A stretch of DNA of 64,000 nucleotides. Source: Polytrichum commune. Lineage: Eukaryota > Streptophyta > Polytrichopsida > Polytrichales > Polytrichaceae. The DNA lies in contig OX485808.1 in assembly GCA_950295325.1 (NCBI GenBank), positions 17,258,527 through 17,322,526 on the forward strand, in the 5' to 3' direction. A model generated the notes under the pieces. The model saw only the letters and a program-made list of their open reading frames with translations, ran no database searches and was not told the origin of the DNA. Below are positions 27,799 through 38,939 of this stretch, piece after piece; within the stretch, counting starts at the first letter, position 1, and every line of letters starts with the position of its first letter. The translations under genes and the position numbers were made by a program.

Positions 27799-30741
27799 AG
27801 GTATTTGTGAAGTATTTGCCGTCTTCTTTCAATGGGGATGTCATTTTCATTTTGCCGCCGGTCAAGACTGGAATTCCAGATGCTTATGGCAAGGCAATGG
27901 ATGGCATGGACAAGATTTACGATGGGCATGCCTGGTGCAGAACCAAAACAACAAACATTCAGAATGAATTTGGTTTGACTTTTCGGAGGTCTTCATGCGT
28001 TGGTCATCTCCAATGCCGTAACGACTCATGTGAGTATCTTTCACGAAATGGTGGAGTTCGCAACTCTACCGAATGGATCGGTATAACACCCACTCCTTTC
28101 ATGGTTGGTACTGAACCACCAGAGAAATCTAAGGTTCAATGCAAGGTTTGCCATGCCGCTCCTATATGCCTTGATGTTTGCTATGCTAAAATTATATACG
28201 TCCATTCACAATCGTCAAGCATATCGCGTGTTTGTATCCACTTGGGTGTTCATAACCACCCTTTGTTTACTGGAGTGTGTCGTGAATCACTAGACATGGC
28301 TTATCAGTGTGTGGCAAATGAGGTGGCTAAAATTCCAACCGCAAAGAACTCAGCTATTTTTATGGCTGCCAGTAAACAATTTTTGGCAAATTACCTCCTC
28401 AAATCCCCTCTCCTAGGAGAAAAAAACCCATCTTCATGGAACATCATTGGAGGTGGTAATGGATAAATTCTCCATTTGGGCTTCCCCTAACTGTAGGAAC
28501 TTCGTGGCGGGTTCCAAACGTTTCATTCGTAGTGGGATGGGTTCCTTGGATAGCATCATGGCATTGAAAAACCACTCTGGGTTCGAATATGTACATGATA
28601 GTCGGTTTCCAGGGCAATCAAAAGATAAGGTCTTTGTGTTCAAGATGTCTGTGGATCTTGCTGGAAGCGGAGTCGATTTGGTAAAGCGCATGCAGTATGG
28701 AGGAGACATGGAAAATTCGTGGATCATGTTTGATCATGTGAAGCGTTTGCGAGACTGGACTACAATGACATGTCATGTCTACGATAGCAAACATTGCAAG
28801 GTTCTCACAATAGCATGTTGTGATATGCAATCGGAGGATGCTCGGGCCCAGATCATTTTTTGGGAAAATTTAAATGTTGTCATGTTGGAGAATGGTGTTC
28901 CCAATGTCAATTTCAAAGGATTCATGGCGGACAGTGCCCAAGCAAATTGGATTGCTGTGAGGAAGATTTTCGGGGATGGTGACCCATCTGTTCCCCTCGA
29001 GGGTCGCGAGCGTACATGTTTTTTTCATTGGTATGCCAATTTGGATAAAATAACACAAAACACATCCGACCTTCATTGCAGCATGAACACAAACAACTTT
29101 GTAAAGATTACAAGGATGCCAAGAGTTTGGAGGACGCCGACATCAAATACCATGTAATACGGGCATGGTGGTTGTCATCAGGGGCAACCACCGAGGAGGG
29201 CATGTACAGCTTGTCAGAATGGTTGGGGTTTTGGCATTATCGATATAGATAATGGGGAGGTCACATGCTCATTGTAAGTTTTTCCTATACACAAGTGCCC
29301 TTCCTTATTATTGATGAAATTGTTGTGTCAGTTCATTTTTAAACTAAAAATATATTCCCAATATGTATTGCAGGATCTGACTTTGGATCAACGTGCTGAG
29401 ATGCCAACTTGCAACCTAGCAGAAACAGTACATAACAAGTGGTTGCAACAATCAGGGAACAAAATGACATGTTTGTACGAGGCAACCGTGGATGACATGA
29501 TCCGCGCATTCATGCAGATCGCAAATTATCGTTCTTGGCTTAAAGGGGGCTCTTCAGGGAAAGGGCCAGATCAAGCATCATTGAAGCTCAAAGCTGCAGC
29601 ACACACCGGTGATCCCAAGCTTCTTGCAGAGGCAATGAGGTCATACCCTGGGGCAGAGGATCTTAATACAAGGAATTGTGCACTGGAGGGCTCTGAGTTG
29701 TTTGGATCAACCAAGAGGAAACTAGACTTACCACCTGGATCTGAGTATGATTCTCATCGTCCTGACAAAGTGAACTACTCCATCCCTCATCCTAATACAA
29801 GGTCAACGAGGGCACGCATAGATGATTCCTTCAAGCATGATGAGAATGTGGTGTCTCACACCACTAATGTGTTGGAGTCGGAGTGTCATGAATCCCAATG
29901 GCATATTTCACGATTGCCTTATCCGTCCAAGAAAGAGTGTCAAGCATTGCAGGCAAACATTGGACATCCATGTAGGGCTAAAGTTGGGAAAAGTACACAT
30001 GGCACACCTGCGCCAACATACACAGGCATGAAGAAGGAATACCGTTCCAACAACCACGTTCCAACAAATTTTTGGTTTTGTGCAGATCACATTAATCGAT
30101 GTGTGAAGGGGAGCAAGAAGAAATGGGTGTTTGATTGGCCAAATCTCCCTAAGGTGTGGCCGGTGAAGGTTGGTACAAACCTTACACGGGAGGAGGTGTT
30201 TGCATTGGAAGATGTTGGGTTTCAACTGCAACAGAAAGAGGCATTGTCACCACATCGTCGATTGAGAACAATGACAAACCTCCCCATCCCTCGTTCACAT
30301 TTCTGTGTTCCTCCAAACCCAGATGTGCATCCAAATACATGGTTTTCCAAGGCAGTTCGACGAAACATGGCAGCACCATTATCAGAGCACAGGAATAAGT
30401 GGGAGAGCGCGTTACATATGGATGGGTACTATGTGGTTGGTGTGACTCCCATTCCATACCCTGGATACGGATGCATCATAACCATAGTTTCCAAAGAGGA
30501 GAAGACGTACCTTATCTCCATTGCAGATATCTCGCAATGCACTTGTCCGGACTTTGCGAAAATGTTGTCTTTGGCAGTGGGAAAGAGGGGTCAGTGGGTT
30601 TCATGCAAGCACTTGTATTACGTGTTCAGGTATTTGTGCAAAGTTGACTATGCCACTGACAAGTTCATTCATGCACCGACATTTAGCTACAATGAGGTGA
30701 TGCGACTTTTTGAGCTTGCGGGTGTTGCAGAAAAGGTGTAG
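27799..30741 (+). pseudogene. Mutator-like (MULE) transposase with SWIM zinc finger, broken
   Basis: Three pieces follow each other. 27799-28438 starts after a good polypyrimidine tract and AG acceptor and holds SFNGDVIFILPPVKTG, FRRSSCVGHLQC and VCIHLGVHNHP. 28447-29273 is in another frame and holds the catalytic-core segments TTMTCHVYDSKHCKVLTIA, GFMADSAQANWIAVRKIFG and ERTCFFHW, then (after a further frameshift near 29080) IRAWWLSSGATTEEG and a TAA inside FWHYRYR. It ends at a GTAAGT donor. 29373-30741 begins after TATTGCAG, holds RSWLKGGSSGKGP and ends with the SWIM finger CTCPDFAK...WVSCKHLYYVF. Two frameshifts (near 28440 and 29080) and one stop (29250) make it dead. Family function is cut-and-paste transposition of elements with long terminal inverted repeats. 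Confidence 0.88.
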
Positions 30742-31135
30742 TGGCATAGGGGTGAAGGGTATGGATGCAATTATTCATCATTTCTACATATATAGAAATA
30801 TTTGTGTACATCCATATGAAATGTATGTAGTACAAACTGATGGTACAACTAAATAGATGTTTGTCACAATAAAGTGCTCGACATTTCAATGGCGTACTTG
30901 ACATGTCAATAAAATGCCTATCACCGTGGATCATCAAACTTCTTGAATTCCATGGTAATAGGGCCGAGTTCAATATTTTATTTTCCCACAATGTTATTTT
31001 CATAATATATAATCCAAATATTTTGGAATATTTTCTTTTCAAATCCTATAATTGGTCATTTTTTTGCTGACTGCTCACATGTTACCGCTCACTGCTCACT
31101 GCTCACTGCTCAATGCTCACATGCTAGCTTCCCTC

Positions 31136-31265
31136 GTCTGCAGCTAGTCGCTTCGAGCACCCAGATTCGGTTCGGCCTAGCTGCTTCAATCCCTACATTA
31201 GTCTGCAGCTAGTCGCTTCGAGCACCCAGATTCGGTTCGGCCCAGCTGCTTCAAGGAGAGCGAGG
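31136..31265. repeat. 65-bp tandem duplication
   Basis: GTCTGCAGCTAGTCGCTTCG followed by AGCACCCAGATTCGGTTCGG starts at 31136 and again at 31201 with only one or two changes. It directly abuts the right end of the Mutator-like element. Confidence 0.95.
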
Positions 31266-31269
31266 GAGA

Positions 31270-32147
31270 GGGAGGGGAGAGAAGAGGACGAGAAAGAGAG
31301 GGCACCCAAAACCACAAACCCCTTAAACCCTCTCCTACTTAGTAGGACCTTATACTATCCACTAAACCCTCACCCCCTAAACCAACACAAACATGTCCTA
31401 AATCAAACGTTTAAACCCAAGGCCCTTCCCCTTGCTTCATCACACAACCCTCATTTAACCAAAACAACTCCTAATGCCACTAAGCCTTTAATTAACCACA
31501 CAAAATAAGCCTAAGGCCTAAAACATAAATCCACACCAAGCCTCACTCTTTTTATACTTTTTGATGTTTCAATAATGACCTCAAATGCAATTCTAAGTAA
31601 ATTCTAAACATAAAACAAATATGAGTACCATTTTGGGCTCATACACCTCGTTTTGCCGCCCCCGCAGCTTCCTCTTGTGTGGTGATGCGGGCTCCGATTT
31701 GGCCAATCCTAGCTGCATATGCCTTGCCGCTACCTTCCGTGTGGCATAGGCCTAAGCCAGAACTAAGCCACCCTTTGTGGGGGACAGACAGTCACCTTCG
31801 CTACTACCTTAGCTGCCCGTCCGCTTCTTTCAAGGCCACTCATGCTGCCATGGACGTTCTAACCTTTTCACTGTCTCTCTCACCGGAAACCTCGCGTTGT
31901 TTTTTTACTACATATGATAAGGTATGGAAGGAGCGTGGTGTTTGGTTTGAATGGTTTCCATGCTCTCCCACTTCTACCAATTAGGTTTCATTTACACGAT
32001 AAATATCGTGTTGCATCGGCAAACTTATGATGAAACGTATATAAAATTTTAAAAAAGTAACGGAGTGCAAAATTGGATTTTTTTTTTGATTTGGTTGTGG
32101 TTATCAGGAGAGCATCTTTGTTGGTTTCTTACTTGGATGCATATCAT
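31270..32147. other. Spacer without recognised gene
   Basis: A purine-rich start, then C-rich sequence with many CCTAAAC-like words. An open frame at 31679-31984 (plus) has no recognised motifs and no good context, so I do not call it. Confidence 0.4.
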
Positions 32148-32657
32148 AGGGCCACTTCACACATGAGACTGAAAGCCCGTGACCATTGCACTTCGAGCAC
32201 TCTCGATGGTGGAAAAAGCGGAGCCGGTCTAAGTTCGCTGCTTCACACTAACGCTTGAGGGACCAACGGAGTATATAAGTGAATGCAAGATGGATGTAAA
32301 GTCTACATGGATTCCTACATGGCATCAATTGGATCAAGTTTCATTGACCACTTGGACTATTTTCAAAAACCACTGCTTTGAGGTAGGCCTACCACAAAAC
32401 TAGCAGACCACGGCACTCCGAATGCTCACAACCGTTGATATATTTTGTTTTATCATGTGTGAGGGCCCACATGAATAGACATTCATTGAAATAGCATTTG
32501 GTTGAGGGCCCGGTCACATATGACTTCACATTGCACTTGAGGACCCGTGACCACACTCCATGATTTTGGAGGTGTGTTGGGACGGCCTTTGGACACTTTC
32601 TTTTGGGCTCTCACAATTTCATGGTCACGGCTTTTGGCTCGTGTGTGAAGTGGCCCT
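32148..32657. repeat. MITE family E, about 510 bp
   Basis: The left end reads AGGGCCACTTCACACATGAG then AAAGCCCGTGACCAT. The right end reads ATGGTCACGGCTTTTGGCTC then GTGTGTGAAGTGGCCCT, an inverted repeat of about 38 bp with few mismatches. The interior has no coding capacity. Superfamily not assigned. Confidence 0.8.
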
Positions 32658-32659
32658 TA

Positions 32660-33905
32660 GGTCCTCCCAATTGTGCTCACTATTAAACACTTTCACTTTC
32701 CACCTCCTCGGGGGGTGCACTATTAATACTAAACATGTACGAGTATACGTGAGTGCACAGGAGGGGTATTGATTTGGACCTTGCCGTATTACGTATACAT
32801 ATGGTATACATGATGTTATAATTTATAGTTACATACATATATGGAAGGCCTTTAAAAAGTATACAATAATTGTACTTGTATGGTACTGTTATTATACTAC
32901 ATATCATAAGTTTTCATATTGGATGAAATTAGGATTAACTAGGATTAACGATTTTCGTTAGCAACCTTATAGGGTAGTATGAATCATGTACAAGGTGTCA
33001 AGGTAATATCGGGGAAAGAGGCAGTATTAGGGTTTTGAAATGATTCGTTCAGCTCAAAGTAACAAGGAGATTGGTTTATGTTGGTATAAAAAAGGGGCTA
33101 ACAACAAGTGGACATATGATCTTACTGATCATTTGATGGTAGATTTAGAGACAATAATTGCATTGGCTACAATGACATATATTGGTGAATCAAATGTTTA
33201 TGAGTTACATCCGGGAGATGAAAACGTTTTCAACGACTTTGCTGATGAAAGCTAGGATATTTTGTTATACATATTATAGGGGTTGATTATTGTTCAAAAG
33301 TATATTTGTATACTTATGTTAATGACTATATATGAATGGATTTTTTTTTGTGTATACATATTGTCACTTGTATATTTATTGTTGCAATTGTATGTGTATT
33401 ACTTCATTTCACAAAAAATAACTTGTATATTGGGGGTTTTTAGAGTATGCAGTGAACGCACGTGATTCTAGGTTTTAATGAAAGGTGCACCCCCTGAGTC
33501 CACCTCCCTGGATCTGCTCTCCACCTTGGTAGGTGTTGTGAATGTTTATCCTTGGGTATGGGGGTGAATGTTCACAACACTTATTGAGGGGGAGGGCGAA
33601 CCATGGTAGAAGAGGGCAAGGTGAAAACATTGATTATTGTCTATTTTAGAGCATGTGTATTTTATTCTTAGCTTAATTAAATATTTAATCAAGGTCTTAG
33701 ATTTGGAATCAACAACCAACTTATAGAGGGTAAGCTCTTACTATTACCCCCTCGATAGTGTCAGAACACCAAACCACTTGATTGTGACAAATACGTGTTT
33801 CAAACTTTGAACCCATAACCCTTAAACTTCATTTGCATTAGGATCCCACTCATGGCGTTTTGTTGGTCAATGTTGAATTGCACTTTGAAGATGGTTTCAA
33901 GTAGG
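32660..33905. other. AT-rich spacer with a short plus-strand open frame
   Basis: A 71-codon open frame at 33040-33255 (MIRSAQSNKEIGLCWYKKG...) has no recognised relatives. At about 33527-33583 GGTGTTGTGAATGTTTATCC is followed by GGTGAATGTTCACAACAC, a small hairpin. Nothing else is seen. Confidence 0.35.
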
Positions 33906-33909
33906 GGAT

Positions 33910-34130
33910 TGTTAAATTGACCACACATTGGTTAGAACGACCATAGAGACACATACCTAATCATTGGCCAAGTTGTTAATTCATTTAGTCGGCCAAGTTC
34001 ATTAATTCTACACATAGCTACTACTTTGCTCCTCTTCATGTGTGTGATGAAAATTTAAATTTTGACAAGTCGTGTGACCGTGCGACACGTCTTTGTGGTC
34101 GTTTTAACAAACTACACGGTTAATTTAACA
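33910..34130 (+). repeat. LTR-like repeat X, copy 2
   Basis: It starts TGTTAAATTGACCACACATT and ends GGTTAATTTAACA. Each end is an inverted copy of the other over about 40 bases (TGTTAAATT.ACC...TTAAAACGACCAC). It is preceded by GTAGGGGA, which could be a polypurine tract, and the flanks GGGGAT and ATCCCC extend the palindrome. Copy 1 is at 3202-3420. Confidence 0.65.
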
Positions 34131-35448
34131 ATCCCCTCCAAATATTAGAAGTTGAACTAGGTAATGAAACTAACTTCTCAAACTGTACTATCTAGTAGTA
34201 TCCCACTTTATAAGTCTGCATGTTTTCAAAAATAAAGGATTTCAACTAGGATAAATGCAAGGCTAAGCTCTCTAGGTCTAAGATTTTCATTACACTACCA
34301 AGGCTCATTTTCAATATCAAAAAGTTTCATTCAGATACTATAGCTAAAGGGAATCATGCTAAAGCTAACTTACAGTAACTACGTGCCATTGTTATATGAG
34401 CCTAAGAAAACTTGCAGAATTTTCAAATTTATTTCAATTTTGAGGAAACTCAATAACGCTAGATACAGTAGATTGGAGTCAATGACCCCAAATTAGTCTA
34501 CACCCTTTATGATATTTAGCGTCACTTACAACTTGGAATTAAACTATGTTGTAACTTTTTATGATTATATTTGATTTTCATCACAAAAGTCATATTCATT
34601 GTTTGGACGTCATACAACATAAAAGATTCAGCATGATAGATACTCACATTCTAAGTTTTCGAAAGAGTTATAACATCGTGAACTCCGCATAATGAGAGAC
34701 ACTAAATACCATGAACGGTGTACCTGGTGAGCTTAAATTGAGATGAATAAGCAACCAACGTGGAGGAGACATGCTTTCACCGGTACCCGCTTGGTAAGGT
34801 AGAGGGTGCTTAAACCAACACTTTAAGCCATTGCATACACATGTGGCCATGCCACGGGGAAAAAAAATAGTGCATCATATTAGCATTTCAACCCAAATTG
34901 GCCTCAAAGAAAAAAAACATTTTTTTGATGAAAGTATAATATTCTATGAATTGTCAAAGTCAGAACTAGTAGCTTCTTAATTCCACTAGCTAGGCCGGGC
35001 AAGTAAAGTGAGGGAGAGACACGAGTGACGGTTTAAGGTAAGTAGGTATTGGTAGTTAGGAGGCGGGTATAGGTGTCGGTTTATTATGGGGTAACGGATT
35101 TAGCTGCCTCTACCTTAGGTGTTATGAAACCAAACCCCTCCCCCCCTTTACCAGTCGCTCTCACCTTCAAATTAACTTTCTATTATGTCTGCCCCAAATC
35201 CGTGGTCCTTGCCAGGGGCCTCGTGGGTTCTTTAAGAGTTAAGAAGAAAGTTAAGTACGCCCATTTAATAATGCACATAATGGAATAGAGACTCAGTGAG
35301 AGCGGAATCGAAGCGAGCTAATAAATTCCAATGCTGCTGTAGGCGGTTTTTAAGTATTCAGAGAGAGGCTTGACAAGCACTCTGCTTGGGGATGAAGTTA
35401 ATGAAGGGGCTGTGACACTTAACACCTGAGCCAACGGCTGTGACCACG
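34131..35448. other. Spacer, nothing recognised
   Basis: Mostly AT-rich with no motif-bearing frame. A G-rich plus-strand tract lies around 35000-35100. Confidence 0.4.
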
Positions 35449-35450
35449 TA

Positions 35451-35839
35451 TAAGGTAGGGGTGGCTATTTCCGTCCAAATTTCAGATGTGCCTAGTTGGG
35501 ATGCTGAAACTATTTTTTTATAAATTTTGAGCGCTCCGCAAAGCTGGTGCAAGAGCAACTATGAAAAAATCAAAAATTTCCGGCATGTTTATGATTTCCT
35601 ACAAATTTTTAAAGGAAACCTTGTAGAGTGACCAACACTCGCACATAGGGTACGTGGTATATCCACAGGGTGGATTTCTAAAACCGACCGCTGGCAGCCA
35701 ATGAAATGTTGGCAGCGCTTTGAAGGGTAAAAGCACCTTGATAGGTGCTTTTGTAAACCCAGGTACAAGCACCTTAAAAGGTGCTTCCGACATATGGGTC
35801 GACTTTAGGACCCGCACGGAAATTGCCACCCCTACCTTA
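35451..35839. repeat. TA-flanked MITE family F
   Basis: The left end TAAGGTAGGGGTGGCTATTT and the right end AAATTGCCACCCCTACCTTA are inverted copies, followed inside by CCGTCC and GCACGG. Both ends are flanked by TA (35449-35450 and 35840-35841), as in Tc1/mariner-type elements. Inside are two hairpins, AAAAGCACCTTGATAGGTGC and AAGCACCTTAAAAGGTGCTT. It has no coding capacity. Confidence 0.85.
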
Positions 35840-35851
35840 TATTGTGAGGCC

Positions 35852-36365
35852 TCCTTTCATAAAATACCAACCACTCATAAATAACATCATAGCAAAGGGT
35901 TGGAACATAGCCCCACTCATGGTACTAGTCGCAGGAGCAAGAGGCACAACACATATCCCATCAATGAAAAAATTGGAAACAACGTTCACAATCCCTATCA
36001 CGAAAATCAAAAACACGTTTAAACAAATTAACATAATTGCCACACAATATGCACATTCCATATTAGTCCACAAACGAAGACTAGAAAATCGACAAACTAT
36101 TAATGATCTCCAAGACCTCGCATAAATAAATAATACTTCCAACCCAATACAGATCCCCCTCCACTAACTACCCCAAAACAAGACTCATACATAATAATTG
36201 GCTACCGAAATTTACTGTTGGTTACTAAATATAGTGTCTATGTCCTGCAAAGGGCAAAGTAGTTTTACATCTAACGCCACTGCCGTAAGGCATGGCCTAC
36301 GGTGTTCTACAAACAAACACTTTATTCACTCCGGCCTCCTCTGGAGACCGGAGTTCTTCTTCTTC
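35852..36365 (+). mobile_element. 5'-truncated LINE (non-LTR retrotransposon), copy 1
   Basis: It encodes the C-terminal part of the same protein as the LINE at 56861-60163: TKYQPLINNI-like start, AKGWNIAPLMVLVAGARGT, KQINIIATQYAHSIL and HKRRLENRQT. The 3' untranslated part is also shared (CCTGCAAAGGGCAAAGTAG; CACTCCGGCCTCC; GACCGGAGTTC), ending in a TTC microsatellite. It is bounded by an exact direct repeat TTGTGAGGCC at 35842-35851 and 36366-36375, which is a target-site duplication. So it is a dead 514-bp insertion. It lies immediately beside MITE F. Confidence 0.93.
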
Positions 36366-36375
36366 TTGTGAGGCC

Positions 36376-38600
36376 GCCCCTAACTTATGTATTCTCCCAT
36401 CCAAACAAGGTATGATGTCTTTAATTCACATGATCTACTAGAATTTGTGTCAAGCCTACCTCTTGAAGGTGGGTCTAACGCAAATTTTGACAAATTATGA
36501 AACATTCTCCATAATTTGCCATGTACCAAATCAACACTTAATTATAATATAGATACAAATATTATTGAACTGACATATATATACTAGCATAATTAGAATA
36601 TCTATTAAGTTCTATAAATGTATATAGTTCAATCGTTATTCGGCTCATATCACAACAACAATATGTTGAATATTTTGGCAATGTTCTTCATGTTATTTCC
36701 CTCGTCTACTTTTGCTAAGGTTTGTTGGAGTTGCTCATCATTTCATAAATTTGTCTTTCTAGATGCATGACTTGTATTGTGTCGACGTTACTCTATACAT
36801 GAGGCTCTTTCCAAATGATTGTCTTTATTTGTACCTCGTATGTTTTGGTGGGTAGATGATAAGTTGGCCGAAGGTCTACATTGATGTTCTCAATGGAGAC
36901 GTGAGAAGATTGTATTGAAAATTTGAACCACCTCACCAATCTATTGCTCATGTGTGTACAAGAGTCTTGGGACACATAATACATGTACATCCAAATGACA
37001 TGACCTTGCATGTACTAGATTAAAGATTTCTTCCAAAAGCTTGGAGTTGTATGTTGTCACACCACTTGCATCTATGATCACTCAACAACACTATGAAGCC
37101 TTTACAAGATGAACATTGTCAATGATTTGTAATAAGATCATCATAATCTTCCGCATGCATTCCACACACCAACAACTCGTCGCAACTACCTTCGTCACTA
37201 CTGAAATAGCCATGTTCATCAACAATTTCAATATTAGGGGGTGAAATTCACATCATCCGATTTGTATGAGAAATCATGTTGAAGAAGTGAATTTCCTTGA
37301 TTAGTCATGCCCATTGTCCCAAACACCATAATGTTAGACCTTTACAAGTGGAACAAAAAAATGGCTAAAATGGCTAAGTCAGGATGTGTAGCAAATTGCT
37401 AAAAGATGAAGCGTAAATGTTAATTTCATAGTTGTGAAACGTGTTGGCTTTCGATGGGTTTTTTCTAGCATGGCACCTGCAACCCCATATGGATCTCATT
37501 AGCAACCACAAAATGATCTAAAAATTGATCAATTAAGGTTATTATTTTAGTTTTTGACAAGTGCAAAGAGAAGCCGCAAGGGAACAAAATTCTAATAAGC
37601 AGTTAGCAATTGATCACATTTATAATCACATTTACAATCAGACTGCCATCTATTTCGGTTTTCTTAATGAACTTAAAGTCGCCACCACATAAACCTTGAT
37701 TTTGTTCGCGTACAAATCTCATCCATCCTAGAATTGTAGGTACCCTAATGAGTGGTTATATGGACTTTGTTGACTATCGTGGATGCCTCAACCTTGAACA
37801 TGGATTCATGTCGAGTATTTTGAGTGTGCATATTGGTATGACAATGTTGACATTAATATTGTTTTTATGATATAATTACTAGTATTGAGGATTGATTTGT
37901 GTGGAGAATGACCAAATCTCTTGACCTTGATTCCTTCCACAATGCATCATTCAACACATGCCTTCATCCTTGTTGAAAATGTTTATATAGGTTAGAACAT
38001 TTGACTCTGCAGATTGGAATTTCATTAGAACCGTTTTTCATATTATGATGAACACATGTGAAATTGTTGTTTAAGCCATGATATCACACAAATAGGATAT
38101 TAATAGGTCTAATTCCAAAGGATTTTTTCACTCTTGCCACTCACAAATTATGTACCACTCATTGCTCACAAAGTAACACTCCCAACCAAAGAGTTGCATT
38201 CCTAGTGACTCCGTACTGATATTCATCTTGAAGTAAGTGCCCAAGTTGCCAAATTTGGACATAATAACATAGGTGAATGTATTTGGGCTCATTTCGAAGT
38301 AGGCGCCTCATTGGAAACCCCAACATTATTTTTGGCAAATCTCTTTATTTTAAAAGATTTTGTGAAGGGCCACCATGCAACCACACCCCCCATACACTAC
38401 TTACAAAATCTATAAATGTGATTCTTTGATGTAATTTTAGGTATAGGGTATATGGTTCCACATTGTGAGTCATATTGCCAAATAACAACTTGGGTAAACA
38501 AAAGCTTTCACCTTACATACCCATTAAATATCACTATTTGATTGGTATTACAATTCTGAAGGGCACGGGTGGGTTCTTTGATGGCATTTTTTAGGTTGAT
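36376..38600. other. Spacer, nothing recognised
   Basis: AT-rich sequence with only short frames lacking family motifs; probably very old repeat debris. Confidence 0.4.
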
Positions 38601-38935
38601 TATTGGTACCTTGCATTCACTTATATGATAGACAATCCTTATTAAAATATTTGTTCTTATTAGAATGCATGTATATAAGTGGCATAAGATTTGGTATGGC
38701 TCTAATAATGGATACCACCAAGACATGTGCTCAAAACATGACAACCATTCTAAGCTCAATAATCAACATCATTGGGGGGGGGGGGGGGGGGGCAAAGGGA
38801 CGTATATGACCATGTAATGAGCATAAGAATCTTCACTTTGATAATGAGAGAGATATTCATATGAGCCCCAAAAATCGCGAGGAAAGTGGCTAAGGCCTCA
38901 ATTTAAATTTGCTAACCATCTTAACCTTTACTTTT
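38600..38935 (+). repeat. MITE family A, degenerate copy with a long G run
   Basis: The family segments GATACCACCAAGACATGTGC, CTAAGCTCAATAATCAACAT, CGTATATGACCATGTAATGA, AATCTTCACTTTGATAATGA and GCTAAGGCCTCAATTTAAAT appear in order. A G run of about 19 sits at 38774-38792, where other copies have GGGG. Confidence 0.8.
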
Positions 38936-38939
38936 TTTT

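Larger units (their letters stand above)
22061..31134. mobile_element. Mutator-like DNA transposon, about 9 kb
   Basis: The two ends are imperfect inverted copies. The left reads GGGGGTGCTATCATGTGAGC followed by tandem GGTGAGC units (22071-22110). The right, on the minus strand, starts GAGGGAAGCTAGCATGTGAG, followed by tandem AGTGAGC units (31125 down to about 31075). Between them lie a broken SWIM-type MULE transposase (plus, 27799-30741), a second broken spliced gene (minus, 22628-24386), three foldback palindromes and a 25S rRNA fragment. GG-starting ends with sub-terminal direct repeats are usual in MULEs. I could not find a matching 9-bp target duplication (the flanks are CACAAGAC and GTCTGCAGC), so the exact limits, or that both ends belong to one insertion, remain inference. 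Confidence 0.6.

Noticed and set aside
31679-31984. 101-codon plus-strand frame
   Set aside because: No motif, no splice signals and no support from nearby sequence.
33040-33255. 71-codon frame as a small gene
   Set aside because: It starts with ATG and looks balanced, but no family is known to me and no expression signals are seen; it is only mentioned in the spacer entry.
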